Position numbers and translations under genes: made by a program. A stretch of DNA of 64,000 bases from Amycolatopsis azurea DSM 43854 (GTDB lineage: Bacteria; Actinomycetota; Actinomycetes; Mycobacteriales; Pseudonocardiaceae): contig NZ_MUXN01000005.1 in the NCBI RefSeq assembly GCF_001995215.1, forward strand, positions 1 to 64,000, read 5' to 3'. Below, piece after piece: positions 34,531-42,286 of the stretch. Within the stretch, counting starts at the first letter, position 1. Every line of letters begins with the position of its first letter. Under the pieces are notes generated by a model. That model had not been told where the DNA came from, did not search any database, and saw only the letters and a program-made list of their open reading frames with translations.

Positions 34531-35985
34531 TCAGGTGACCTGGACGGTGACCGGGGCGGCCGTGGCGGGGGTCGCGGCGACCGAAGCGGCGGCCGCGCCC
34601 AGCCGTCGCACGGCCTCGAACAGCCTGTCGGCCGGGAGCGAGTACGGCAGGCGCAGCCAGCGCTCCAGTCCACCGTGGACACCGAACCGCGAACCCGGCG
34701 CCACCTGCACTCCGTGTCCCGCCGCCGCGACGGCCAGGCGTGTGCTCATCGGCTCCGGCAGGCGGCACCACAGCGAAAGCCCGCCGGGCGGCACGGTGAA
34801 CGTCCACTCCGGGCAGTACCAGTTCAGCGCCCCGGTCAGCGCGTCGCGCAGGGCCAGCGTCTCCTCTCGACGGTGCGCCAGCGCGGCCCCGCCGTCGTCC
34901 AGCAGTTCGGCGAGGACGAGTTGCTCGAAGACCGGCGATCCCAGGTCGACGGCGAACCGGGCCGCGATCAGCCTGCCGACGACGTCCTCGGAAGCGCGGA
35001 TCCAGCCGAGCCGCAGTCCGGCCCAATGCGACTTCGACGCCGAACCGATCGTGATGCCGAGGTCGCCCGCGAACGCGCCCAGCGGCGGCGGCCCGTCGGC
35101 CGGATCGCCCTCGAGGTCCAGTTCGACCAGGGTCTCGTCGATGATCGCGGGCGTCCGCGCGCGGCTCAGCGCGGCCGCGAGCCGCTCCCGGTCGGCCGCG
35201 TCCATGCGCAGGCCCGTCGGGTTCTGGAAGTCCGCGACGAAGTACGCGAGCCTCGGCGCGGACTGCCGCAGCGCGGCCTCGATTCCGACGACGTCCCAGC
35301 CGGTGGCCGGGTCGAGCGGCACCGGCACCGGAATGGCGTGTGCGGCGCCGATGGCTTCGAGCGCGTTCGGATACGTCGGCTGCTCGACCAGCACGCGGTC
35401 GCCGGGGCCGGCCAGCATGCGCAGGACCTGTACGAACGCGTGGTGGGCGCCGTTGGTGATCATCACCTGGTCGGCGTTGGTCGGCAGGCCGCGTTCGGTG
35501 TAGCGGCGAGCGATCCGCTCACGCAGGATCCGCAGGCCGCGCACGTGATAGCCGTTCTCGCCGAGGTGGTCCACCAGCGCCTTGCGCGCGGCGTCCACGG
35601 CCGGGACCAGACCGGGGATCGCGGGCGGGCAGGCCTGGGCGAGGTCGATGAGGTCCTCCCCGGACGGCAGGATCGTCTCCCGGCCCCTGCCCCCGGGAGA
35701 CGCGATCCAGGACCCGGCCCCGCGACGGCTGGCGACCAGCCCGTCGGCCCGCAGTTTGTCCAGCGCGGCGCCGATCAGCGTGCGGCTGACTTCGAGGGCG
35801 TCGGCCAGCTCGCGTTCGGCGGGGAGTTTCGTGCCGAGCGGGAGCCTTCCGTCGAGGACGAGCAGCTCGACCGCCGCCGCGAGATCCGCGGCACCGTGTC
35901 GAGAACCACTCTGCCGCCAACTCCCCAGCAAAATGGCCAATTTCGAGCCTGAAACGCGTCCAGTCAGCGGGATCAGCGGTTCCAT
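34531..35985 (-). CDS. MocR-type PLP-dependent regulator
   Basis: This 484-residue GntR/aminotransferase fusion starts at ATG 35985. The N-terminal winged helix (about 30-100) contains LPLGTKLPAERELADALEVSRTLIGAALDKLRADGLV. The fold-type I aminotransferase domain carries the PLP lysine in GSASKSHWAGLRLGW, with ITNGAHHAF and DFQNPTGLRM. MocR proteins sense amino-acid or vitamin-B6-type ligands through PLP. It is divergent from a YczE-family gene and the inverted repeat at 35988-36009 touches its start. The arrangement parallels YczR-YczE pairs. Confidence 0.9.
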   Translation of the reverse strand: MEPLIPLTGRVSGSKLAILLGSWRQSGSRHGAADLAAAVELLVLDGRLPLGTKLPAERELADALEVSRTLIGAALDKLRADGLVASRRGAGSWIASPGGRGRETILPSGEDLIDLAQACPPAIPGLVPAVDAARKALVDHLGENGYHVRGLRILRERIARRYTERGLPTNADQVMITNGAHHAFVQVLRMLAGPGDRVLVEQPTYPNALEAIGAAHAIPVPVPLDPATGWDVVGIEAALRQSAPRLAYFVADFQNPTGLRMDAADRERLAAALSRARTPAIIDETLVELDLEGDPADGPPPLGAFAGDLGITIGSASKSHWAGLRLGWIRASEDVVGRLIAARFAVDLGSPVFEQLVLAELLDDGGAALAHRREETLALRDALTGALNWYCPEWTFTVPPGGLSLWCRLPEPMSTRLAVAAAGHGVQVAPGSRFGVHGGLERWLRLPYSLPADRLFEAVRRLGAAAASVAATPATAAPVTVQVT

Positions 35986-35987
35986 AA

Positions 35988-36009
35988 GACCAATTGTTCC
36001 AGATTGGTC
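35988..36009. promoter_or_regulatory. Inverted repeat between MocR and YczE genes
   Basis: GACCAAT (35988-35994) and ATTGGTC (36003-36009) are separated by 8 bp in the 61-bp divergent promoter. It is the best candidate MocR operator controlling both genes. Confidence 0.6.
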
Positions 36010-36046
36010 ATGGTCAAGGTAGCCACTTACCCCTGATGGTGCATCC

Positions 36047-36673
36047 GTGGCACTCAAACTCGACCTCAAACCCGTCGGCATCTCCCACGACACCACCCGC
36101 CGTTCGATCCAGCTCGTCGGCGGGCTCGCCCTCTACGGCGGCAGCATGGCCATGCTGACCAGGTCGGGGCTCGGCCTCGACCCGTGGGACGTGCTGCACG
36201 AGGGCCTGATGAAGCTCACCGGCCTGTCGTTCGGCACGGTCACCGCGATCGCTTCGGTCCTGGTGCTCCTGCTGTGGATCCCCCTGCGGCAGCGGCCCGG
36301 GATCGGCACGCTCGCCAACATCGTGGTCATCTCGCTGACCGTCGACCTGGTCCGGCTGTTCCTGCCCGAGCAGGACGTCCTCGGCTGGCAGATCCTCAAC
36401 CTGGTCGCCGGTGTCGTGCTCAACGGCCTCGCCGCCGCGATCTACGTCGGGGCGCGGCTCGGCCCGGGCCCCCGCGACGGGCTGATGACCGGTTTCGCGG
36501 CCCGGACGGGCAAGTCGATCCGCCTCGTCCGGACCCTCATCGAGATCACCGTCCTGACCGCCGGCTGGCTGCTGGGCGGCACCGTCGGTGTCGGCACGGT
36601 CCTCTACGCGCTGGCCATCGGACCGCTGACGCAGGCCTTCCTGCCGTACGTCGTGTGGCGTGAGCGGGCCTGA
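36047..36673 (+). CDS. YczE/YyaS/YitT-family membrane protein
   Basis: This 208-residue protein (GTG 36047) has five membrane helices and the family hallmarks LARSGLGLDPWDVLHEGL-like (here LTRSGLGLDPWDVLHEGL) and LGPGPRDGLMTGFAARTG. It ends in FLPYVVWRER. YczE-type proteins are predicted transporters or membrane factors whose substrate is not established. They recur next to MocR regulators, as here, which hints at transport of the MocR ligand. Confidence 0.9.
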   Translation: MALKLDLKPVGISHDTTRRSIQLVGGLALYGGSMAMLTRSGLGLDPWDVLHEGLMKLTGLSFGTVTAIASVLVLLLWIPLRQRPGIGTLANIVVISLTVDLVRLFLPEQDVLGWQILNLVAGVVLNGLAAAIYVGARLGPGPRDGLMTGFAARTGKSIRLVRTLIEITVLTAGWLLGGTVGVGTVLYALAIGPLTQAFLPYVVWRERA

Positions 36674-36716
36674 CGGGTCGCCGCCGGGATGGTCGGGCAT
36701 GTCGCGAAAGCTGTGT

Positions 36717-36944
36717 GTGGAGGATTTGGGACGGTGAACGTCCTGGATCCTCCACGCTCGGTCTCGTTGATGAGGGATTCGCGACGCTGAACGCCCTAAA
36801 TCCTTCATCAACGGGGGAGGATTCCGGCCGTTGAACGTCCGGAATCCTCCCCCGTGACGTCGTCTGCCACCGGTCGTGACCGGCGCGATCTTGATCAACG
36901 GAGGATCGGGGACGTGGAGTGTCCCGGATCCTCCGTTGATCAAG
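36717..36944 (+). repeat. Array of four related hairpins (family 4)
   Basis: Hairpins at 36717-36755, 36766-36812, 36811-36855 and 36890-36944 have arms of 17-25 bp sharing the core GGAGGAT ... GGACG. The loops are GTGAA, CTGAA, TTGAA and TGGAG. They fill the 340-bp spacer between the converging YczE and Clp_N genes. Arm mismatches range from one (third) to five (second). This is not a CRISPR: units are inverted and there are no unique spacers. Confidence 0.88.
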
Positions 36945-37013
36945 CTCCGAAGCTGGGCGACACCGAGCGACGATGCGGGAGTGACGAACCCCCACCATCC
37001 CGCGGTCCGACGG

Positions 37014-37538
37014 TCAGCTGGCCTCGCGTTGCTCCACCAGGCGCCGTACGGCCAGGTAGTCGATCCCCCGCTGCGCGAGGACGTCGGCGGCCACCCCGGG
37101 AAGCGCCGTCAGCGCGAGCAGGAGGTGCTCGCCTTCGATGCGCTTGCTGCCGACTTCGATGGCTTCGCGAAGGCTCTTCTCCAGTACCTTCTTCGCGTCC
37201 TGCGTGAAGGGCCGGTGCCCGCGCCCGCCGCGCTGTCCCCCGGTCAGCGCGCCGGGCCCGTGCGTCTGCTCGACCCGCTCGACGATGTGCTCGACGTCGA
37301 TGCCGAATCCGCTCAGGGCTTCGACGTCGGCGTCGCTCATCCCGCCCCGGCGGCGGACGCGGCGGAGGTCGTCGGCCAGTTCGTCCGCCGGGCAGCCCAG
37401 GGTGGTGAGCACGCCGGCGTGCCGGGCGAGGGACGTCAGCAGGTGCAGCGGGTCGACGTTCGCGGACCCCTCGTCCGAAGCGACCCGCTGCGCCCCCATG
37501 ACGACCTCGCGGAGTTCGGTGGTGAACCGTTCGAACAT
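37014..37538 (-). CDS. Stand-alone Clp_N (ClpC N-domain-like) protein
   Basis: This 174-residue protein contains two four-helix Clp_N repeats: MFERFTTELREVVMGAQRVASDEGSANVDPLHLLTSLA (about 1-60), then FTQDAKKVLEKSLREAIEVGSKRIEGEHLLLALTALPG (about 110-150). There is no AAA+ ATPase. In ClpC1 this domain recruits substrates and adaptors and is the target of cyclomarin-type peptides. The start overlaps the stop of the upstream HTH gene by 1 bp, so the two form a split version of a ClpC2-like regulator. Confidence 0.88.
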   Translation of the reverse strand: MFERFTTELREVVMGAQRVASDEGSANVDPLHLLTSLARHAGVLTTLGCPADELADDLRRVRRRGGMSDADVEALSGFGIDVEHIVERVEQTHGPGALTGGQRGGRGHRPFTQDAKKVLEKSLREAIEVGSKRIEGEHLLLALTALPGVAADVLAQRGIDYLAVRRLVEQREAS

Positions 37539-37747
37539 CAGTGCCTCCCGTACTTCTTGTGCACCGCTTGCCTGCTGACCCCCAGCTCGGCCGCGATCTC
37601 CTGCCAGGACCAGCCGTGCACCCGCGCGCTGCGGACCTGCACGGCCTCGAGTTGTTCCAACAGCCGGCGCAAGGCGGCGACGGCGCGCAATCCCACCCGG
37701 GGATCGCGGTCGCCGGCTCGCGCGGCCAGATCTGTCGCTTCGGTCAT
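37538..37747 (-). CDS. Small HTH protein, partner of the Clp_N gene
   Basis: This 69-residue protein ends in a helix-turn-helix (HGWSWQEIAAELGVSRQAVHKKYGRH). The HTH closely resembles the one at the N-terminus of the fused ClpC2-like protein at 56037-56756 (ASWTEIGKNMGVSKQAAQKRF). It is joined to the Clp_N gene by a 1-bp overlap. Two GTCAAC-N4-GTTGAC palindromes lie 4-46 bp upstream, so autoregulation is likely. Confidence 0.82.
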   Translation of the reverse strand: MTEATDLAARAGDRDPRVGLRAVAALRRLLEQLEAVQVRSARVHGWSWQEIAAELGVSRQAVHKKYGRH

Positions 37748-37750
37748 GAC

Positions 37751-37793
37751 GTCAACCTACGTTGACATCTCGCCCGCGTCAACCTCAGTTGAC
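37751..37793. promoter_or_regulatory. Paired operators GTCAAC-N4-GTTGAC
   Basis: Two 16-bp palindromes at 37751-37766 and 37778-37793, 27 bp centre to centre, occupy the whole 61-bp divergent gap between the HTH gene and the PP2C-like gene. The same half-sites recur at 56760-56804 beside the fused ClpC2-like gene. Confidence 0.75.
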
Positions 37794-37808
37794 AGTTAGG
37801 GTCTGGCC

Positions 37809-38582
37809 ATGGTCGAAATCGCAGTGGCGGAAAGGGACGGAGTAGGCGCGGACGGAGCATCGCGCCCGACCGAAGACCACGTCGCCGTACTCGGCAACGC
37901 CGTGGTGGTGCTCGACGGGGCGACCGCGCCGCGACCGGATCTGCCGTCCGGCGGCTGGTACGCGAGCCTGCTCGTGCGCAGCCTGTCGCGGGCGCTGACC
38001 GCGGAACCCGAGGCGGATCTCGCGGTCCTGCTGGCCGGGTCGATCGCCGACGTCGCGGGTCGTGAAGGTCTCGAACCGGGACGATCACCGTCGAGCACGG
38101 TCGCGATCGCGCGCTGGACAGACGACACCGTCGACGCGCTGGTGCTCGCCGACAGTCCCATCATCGCCTTCGGCCCCTCCGGCGCGGACCCGCTTACGGA
38201 CGACAGGCTGGTTTCGCTCCGTGACAGCGGGCAGCTTCGCACAGGGGCCGACGTCCGCGCGAAACGCAACGCGCCGGACGGCTTCTGGGTCGCCGAAGCG
38301 GAACCGAAGGCGGCCGACGAGGCCGTCCGCCGCAGCTGGCCGCGTTCGGAGGTCGAAGCCCTGCTGCTGGCGACGGACGGGGTCGCGATCGGGGTCGACG
38401 AGTACGGCCTGTTCGGCTGGCCGGAGGTGCTCGCCCTCAGCCGCGAGCGTGGTCCGGACGCGGTCCTCGACGCGGTGCGCACGGCGGAGAAACAGGACCC
38501 GGACGGCGCCCGCTGGCCCCGCGCGAAAAGGCACGATGACCAGCTACTGGTACTGGTCGAGCTAGGGGTAGCCCCAGGGTAG
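37809..38582 (+). CDS. PP2C-like serine/threonine phosphatase domain protein
   Basis: This 257-residue protein resembles PPM/PP2C phosphatases: TEDHVAVLGNAVVVLDGATAP (metal-binding Asp plus Gly), SSTVAIARWTDDTVDALVLADSPIIAF and LLLATDGVAIGVDEYGLF with the DG motif. The usual first metal motif is shortened, so activity is uncertain. The divergent HTH gene and the paired operators 16 bp upstream suggest it is regulated by the HTH/Clp_N pair. Confidence 0.78.
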   Translation: MVEIAVAERDGVGADGASRPTEDHVAVLGNAVVVLDGATAPRPDLPSGGWYASLLVRSLSRALTAEPEADLAVLLAGSIADVAGREGLEPGRSPSSTVAIARWTDDTVDALVLADSPIIAFGPSGADPLTDDRLVSLRDSGQLRTGADVRAKRNAPDGFWVAEAEPKAADEAVRRSWPRSEVEALLLATDGVAIGVDEYGLFGWPEVLALSRERGPDAVLDAVRTAEKQDPDGARWPRAKRHDDQLLVLVELGVAPG

Positions 38583-38635
38583 AACCGGGGGCTTCCCGGA
38601 TCGGAAATCCACGCCCGCGCGAGCAGGCTGGACGC

Positions 38636-39535
38636 ATGACGTTTCCCGGGGAGAGATCGCGGGCCAAGCCTTGGCTCATCGCGTCGGTCGCGGCGATCGG
38701 CTGGGCGCTGGTCACCATGGTGGTGCTGCACCTGATCAGCTCACGCGATCCGGTGTTCGACACGTTGTCCAGCTACGCCTACGTCGACCGCGGCACGGGC
38801 ATGCTCGGGGCCAGCGTGCTTTCCCTGTCGATCGGCTCGCTGACCGCGCTCGGCGCGCTGGCCGCGGCGGGCATCCCGCTCAGCCGCACCACGAAACTGC
38901 TGTTCGTGCTGTGGTCACTCGGACTGGCGGCGGCCGCGATCTTCCCGGCGAGCTACCCCGAATACCCGGACCCGGTCAGCGGCGAGATCCACCTGTACGC
39001 GTGCCTCATCGCGTTCCTCAGCCTGCCCGCCGCCGGGTTCACCCTGCGCGACAACCTGCGCGGCACCCCCGCGGCCCGGCAGATCGGCCGCCTGGCTTGG
39101 GGCAGCGCGGCCAGCCTGATCGTCTTCGGGCTCAGTTTCATCTTCGTGCGCCTGGCCGACATCCCGTTCTTCAAGACGCTGACCGACATCATGCCCGTCG
39201 GTGTCACGCAACGGCTTTCACTGGTGGTGCACGTGATCCTGATCGCCGGGATGCTGAAAGTCGCGTCAGCGGCTCACCGCGTCGGTGAACTCAGGGGCGT
39301 AACCGTAGAGACCGGGCAGTCCTCCCGTGTGCAGGAAGACAACGTGCTCGTCGGCCGCGAACTGGCCTTCGGCGGCCCACTCGACCAGCGCGGCACCCAC
39401 CTTGCCGGTGTACACGGGATCGAGCGCGATCCCTTCCGTGCGGCCGAAAAGCCGTATCGCGTCCCACGTCGCGGCGGTCGGGATCCCGTAGCCGGGGCCG
39501 ATCGCGCGGTCGTCGATGTGCAGACCGTCGAGTGA
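38636..39535 (+). CDS. DUF998 membrane protein with antisense C-terminal extension
   Basis: The first ~210 residues are a typical six-helix DUF998 protein (LIASVAAIGWALVTMVVLHL ... VVHVILIAGMLKVAS). The frame has no stop at the expected point. It continues ~85 more residues as a hydrophilic Arg/Val/Gly tail that overlaps the convergent ACC deaminase/D-cysteine desulfhydrase gene by 270 bp. The tail resembles antisense coding shadow, so the natural stop may have been lost. Function of the family is unknown. Confidence 0.7.
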   Translation: MTFPGERSRAKPWLIASVAAIGWALVTMVVLHLISSRDPVFDTLSSYAYVDRGTGMLGASVLSLSIGSLTALGALAAAGIPLSRTTKLLFVLWSLGLAAAAIFPASYPEYPDPVSGEIHLYACLIAFLSLPAAGFTLRDNLRGTPAARQIGRLAWGSAASLIVFGLSFIFVRLADIPFFKTLTDIMPVGVTQRLSLVVHVILIAGMLKVASAAHRVGELRGVTVETGQSSRVQEDNVLVGRELAFGGPLDQRGTHLAGVHGIERDPFRAAEKPYRVPRRGGRDPVAGADRAVVDVQTVE

Positions 39536-40270
39536 CGGCGGCTCGGTTCCCAGCAGCACGGAGGCCGCGATGGTGAGATCGGCCAGGTTGTCCAGGGCTT
39601 CGTCGACCGGATGACTGACGCAGGCGATGTCCAGTGTCAGCCAGTCGAGGTCCGCCGTCCCGACGACGAGCCCGGCGGACGTCCCGCCGCTGGCGTGCGG
39701 CGCGACCAGCCTCGCTTTCGTGACTCCCCGCTCGGCGAGTTGCCCGGCGATCTCGCGCGCGGCCACCACGTAGCCGAGCGCGCCGACGCCGTCGGACCCG
39801 CCGACCGGGAACGTGGCCACCTTGCGGCCCTCGGCCGCGGCCTCGGTGATCAGCCGGTCGTAGGTCCTGCCGGTCTCCTCGCCGTCACGGCAGACGTGCA
39901 CGTTCGCGCCGAAGAGATGGTCGAGGGAGACGTTGCCGGACCGTTCGTACGCGTCGCCGTCGCGAGGGACCTTCGCCGTGAGCACCAGTTCGCAGCGCAA
40001 CCCGAGCTTCGCGCAGGCGGCGGCGGTCTGGCGGCCGTGGTTGGTCTGCAGCGCGCCGAAGGTGATCACCGTGTCGGCGCCGTTCTCGATCGCCGCGCCG
40101 AGCAGGAATTCGAGTTTGCGCAGCTTGCTGCCGCCCACGCCGAGCGGATGCACGTCGTCGCGTTTGAGCAGCAGGTTCGGCAGACCGAGGGCCTCGCCCA
40201 GCCGGGGCGCCGGATGCAGGGGCGTCGGATGGCCACCGAGGTCGACGCGGGGGAAGCGATCCAGGTTCAT
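39266..40270 (-). CDS. 1-Aminocyclopropane-1-carboxylate deaminase / D-cysteine desulfhydrase
   Basis: This 334-residue fold-type II PLP enzyme starts at ATG 40270. It has HPTPLHPAPRLGEAL, LLLKRDDVHPLGVGGSKLRKLEFLLG (PLP lysine in SKLRK), QTNHGRQTAAACAKLG and the phosphate-binding APHASGGTSAGL. HTGGLPGLYGY lies at the C-terminus. The family covers both ACC deaminases and D-cysteine desulfhydrases. Sequence alone does not separate them here. The 3' end overlaps the DUF998 frame. Confidence 0.87.
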   Translation of the reverse strand: MNLDRFPRVDLGGHPTPLHPAPRLGEALGLPNLLLKRDDVHPLGVGGSKLRKLEFLLGAAIENGADTVITFGALQTNHGRQTAAACAKLGLRCELVLTAKVPRDGDAYERSGNVSLDHLFGANVHVCRDGEETGRTYDRLITEAAAEGRKVATFPVGGSDGVGALGYVVAAREIAGQLAERGVTKARLVAPHASGGTSAGLVVGTADLDWLTLDIACVSHPVDEALDNLADLTIAASVLLGTEPPSLDGLHIDDRAIGPGYGIPTAATWDAIRLFGRTEGIALDPVYTGKVGAALVEWAAEGQFAADEHVVFLHTGGLPGLYGYAPEFTDAVSR

Positions 40271-40321
40271 GCAGGTCACGTAACCACACCGAAGACGCGC
40301 GATCGAGGTTACCCGGTGGTA

Positions 40322-40341
40322 TCGTTCGTTTGAACGAACGA
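40322..40341. promoter_or_regulatory. TetR operator (20-bp palindrome)
   Basis: TCGTTCGTT and AACGAACGA flank a 2-bp centre, a perfect inverted repeat 17-36 bp before the amidase ATG. The downstream TetR gene of the same operon is the likely binder. Confidence 0.8.
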
Positions 40342-40358
40342 GAGAGGCAGGGGGAGCC

Positions 40359-41741
40359 ATGACCACGTCGAAACCGGAGCTCGCCTTCACGGGCCTGGCC
40401 GAACAGGCCGCGATGCTCGCCACCGGAGCCACGACGTCGGTCGAGCTCACGCGCTTGGCGCTCGAGAAGGCCGAGGCCAGCCAGCCGACTCTCAACGCCT
40501 TCAAAAGCCTTCGCGCCGAAGAGGCCCTTCGCGAGGCCGAGGAGGCCGACCGGCGGCTGGCCGCCGGAGAGACCGCTCCCCTGCTCGGCGTCCCCACCGC
40601 GATCAAGGACGACCTCGACGTCACCGGGATGCCGACGGCGTTCGGCTGCGAAGGCGACTTCTCGGTCGCGACAACGGATTCCCCGCCCGTCACCGCTCTC
40701 CGCGAGGCGGGCGCGGTGCTCATCGGCAAGACCAACACCCCGGAACTCGGCCAATGGCCGTTCACCGAAGGCCCCGCGTTCGGCGCGACCCGCAATCCGT
40801 GGGACACCGAGCGCACCCCGGGCGGTTCCTCGGGCGGCGCGGCGGCGGCCATCGCGTCGGGGGTGATCGCCGCCGCGCTGGGATCCGACGGGGCGGGGTC
40901 GATCCGGATCCCGGCCGCGTGGACCGATCTGGTCGGGATCAAACCGCAGCGCGGCCGCGTCCCGACCGAACGCGAACTCTTCCACGGCCTGACCGTGGTC
41001 GGCCCGCTCGCGCGCACCGTCGCCGACGCGGCCCTGCTGCTCGACGTCGCGGCGGGCACCGGGACCGCGTTCCAGTCGGCCGCGCGCCGCGAACCGGGCC
41101 GGATGCGGATCGGCCTGTCCACCAGGATCCCTTTCACCGCCACGAAAACCCGGCTCGACCCGCATGCGCACGCGGCCGTCGTCCGGCTCGCGGAGCGGTT
41201 CGCCGAACTCGGCCACGAGATCGTCGAGATCGAACCCGACTACCGGCTGATCGGCCTCACCTTCCTGCCGCGTTCGCTCGTCGGCGTGCGTGACTGGTCC
41301 CGTCGCGTCCCGGACCAGGCCCGGCTCGACCCGCGCACGCGGGCCAACGCGCGGCAGGGCTCGGCGCTGGCCGGACCGGCGCTGCGGCTGGCCAGGGCCA
41401 CGGAACCGTTGCTGCAACGGCAGATCGGCTCCGTGTTCGGCCGCGTGGACGTCGTGCTGACGCCGACCACCGCGACCCCGCCGCCGCGGATCGGCACCTT
41501 CGACAAGCTCTCCGGCTGGCAGACCGACCAGGCCATGATCGCCGCTTGCCCCTACGCTTGGCCGTGGAACGTGCTGGGCTGGCCGGGGGTCAACGTCCCC
41601 GCCGGGCTGAGCCCGGAAGGCCTGCCGCTCGGCGGCCAGCTGCTCGGCCCCTCGCATGCGGAGGAACGGCTGATCTCGCTGGCCGCGCAACTGGAAGAGG
41701 TCGAACGGTGGCAGGACCGCAAGCCCGAGACCGGTTGGTGA
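40359..41741 (+). CDS. Amidase signature family protein
   Basis: This 460-residue amidase has a complete Ser-cisSer-Lys triad: Lys83 in TAIKDD, Ser158 in PGGSSGG, and nucleophile Ser181 in GSDGAGSIRIPA. A usual C-terminal lobe follows (ATTATPPPRIGTFDK ... WNVLGWPGVNVPAGL). Family members hydrolyse carboxamides. The substrate is unknown. It leads a three-gene operon with a TetR regulator and an MpaB oxygenase, all joined by 4-bp overlaps. The operator at 40322 suggests ligand-inducible control. Confidence 0.9.
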   Translation: MTTSKPELAFTGLAEQAAMLATGATTSVELTRLALEKAEASQPTLNAFKSLRAEEALREAEEADRRLAAGETAPLLGVPTAIKDDLDVTGMPTAFGCEGDFSVATTDSPPVTALREAGAVLIGKTNTPELGQWPFTEGPAFGATRNPWDTERTPGGSSGGAAAAIASGVIAAALGSDGAGSIRIPAAWTDLVGIKPQRGRVPTERELFHGLTVVGPLARTVADAALLLDVAAGTGTAFQSAARREPGRMRIGLSTRIPFTATKTRLDPHAHAAVVRLAERFAELGHEIVEIEPDYRLIGLTFLPRSLVGVRDWSRRVPDQARLDPRTRANARQGSALAGPALRLARATEPLLQRQIGSVFGRVDVVLTPTTATPPPRIGTFDKLSGWQTDQAMIAACPYAWPWNVLGWPGVNVPAGLSPEGLPLGGQLLGPSHAEERLISLAAQLEEVERWQDRKPETGW

Positions 41742-42286
41742 ACACCCGCGAGACGATCCTCCACGCCGCGCTCAAGGTGGTCGGGGAACAGGGCGTCGGA
41801 GGGCTGACCAACCGCCGGATCGCGACCGCGGCCGGCGTCTCGCTCGGCACGCTGACCTATCACTTCCCCAGCCAGACCGCGTTGCTGCGCGAGGCGATGC
41901 TGCTGTTCGTCGAGGAGGAGACCACGAAGCTGACCGGCTTCGTGGACGCCTACCGCGAGCAGGGGTTGAGTGTCGAGCAGGCCGCGTCGGTGGTCGAGCA
42001 GGTCATCTCGCAGCTACCGTTCGGCACCGACGAACTCGGCGCGCACGAGCTGTACCTCCAGGCCGCGCGCGACCCCGGCCTGCAGGACGCGGCCGCGCGG
42101 TGTTTCGCCGCCTACGACGAGCTCGCGCTGGTGATCCTGAAGACGCTCGGCGTGCCGTCGCCGGAACGGCTGACCGGTCCGGTCGTGGCGATCATCGCCG
42201 GACTGCAGTTGCGCAGGCTGGCCACCGGCGACGATGGCGTCGGGGTGGCGCAGTCGTTGATGATGCTCGTCCGCGGCGCGTCATGA
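41738..42286 (+). CDS. TetR-family transcriptional regulator
   Basis: This 182-residue regulator (GTG 41738, overlapping the amidase stop) has an N-terminal TetR helix-turn-helix (TRETILHAALKVVGEQGVGGLTNRRIATAAGVSLGTLTYHF). An all-helical ligand domain follows. It probably represses its own operon at the palindrome 40322-40341. Its ligand may be an amidase substrate or product. Confidence 0.92.
   Translation: MNTRETILHAALKVVGEQGVGGLTNRRIATAAGVSLGTLTYHFPSQTALLREAMLLFVEEETTKLTGFVDAYREQGLSVEQAASVVEQVISQLPFGTDELGAHELYLQAARDPGLQDAAARCFAAYDELALVILKTLGVPSPERLTGPVVAIIAGLQLRRLATGDDGVGVAQSLMMLVRGAS

Noticed and set aside
36717-36944. CRISPR array
   Set aside because: Units are inverted hairpins with related arms and no unique spacers, and no cas genes are nearby.
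40271-41143. Long upstream extension of the ACC deaminase frame
   Set aside because: It is antisense to the amidase gene; the enzyme's own start at ATG 40270 matches the family's N-terminus.
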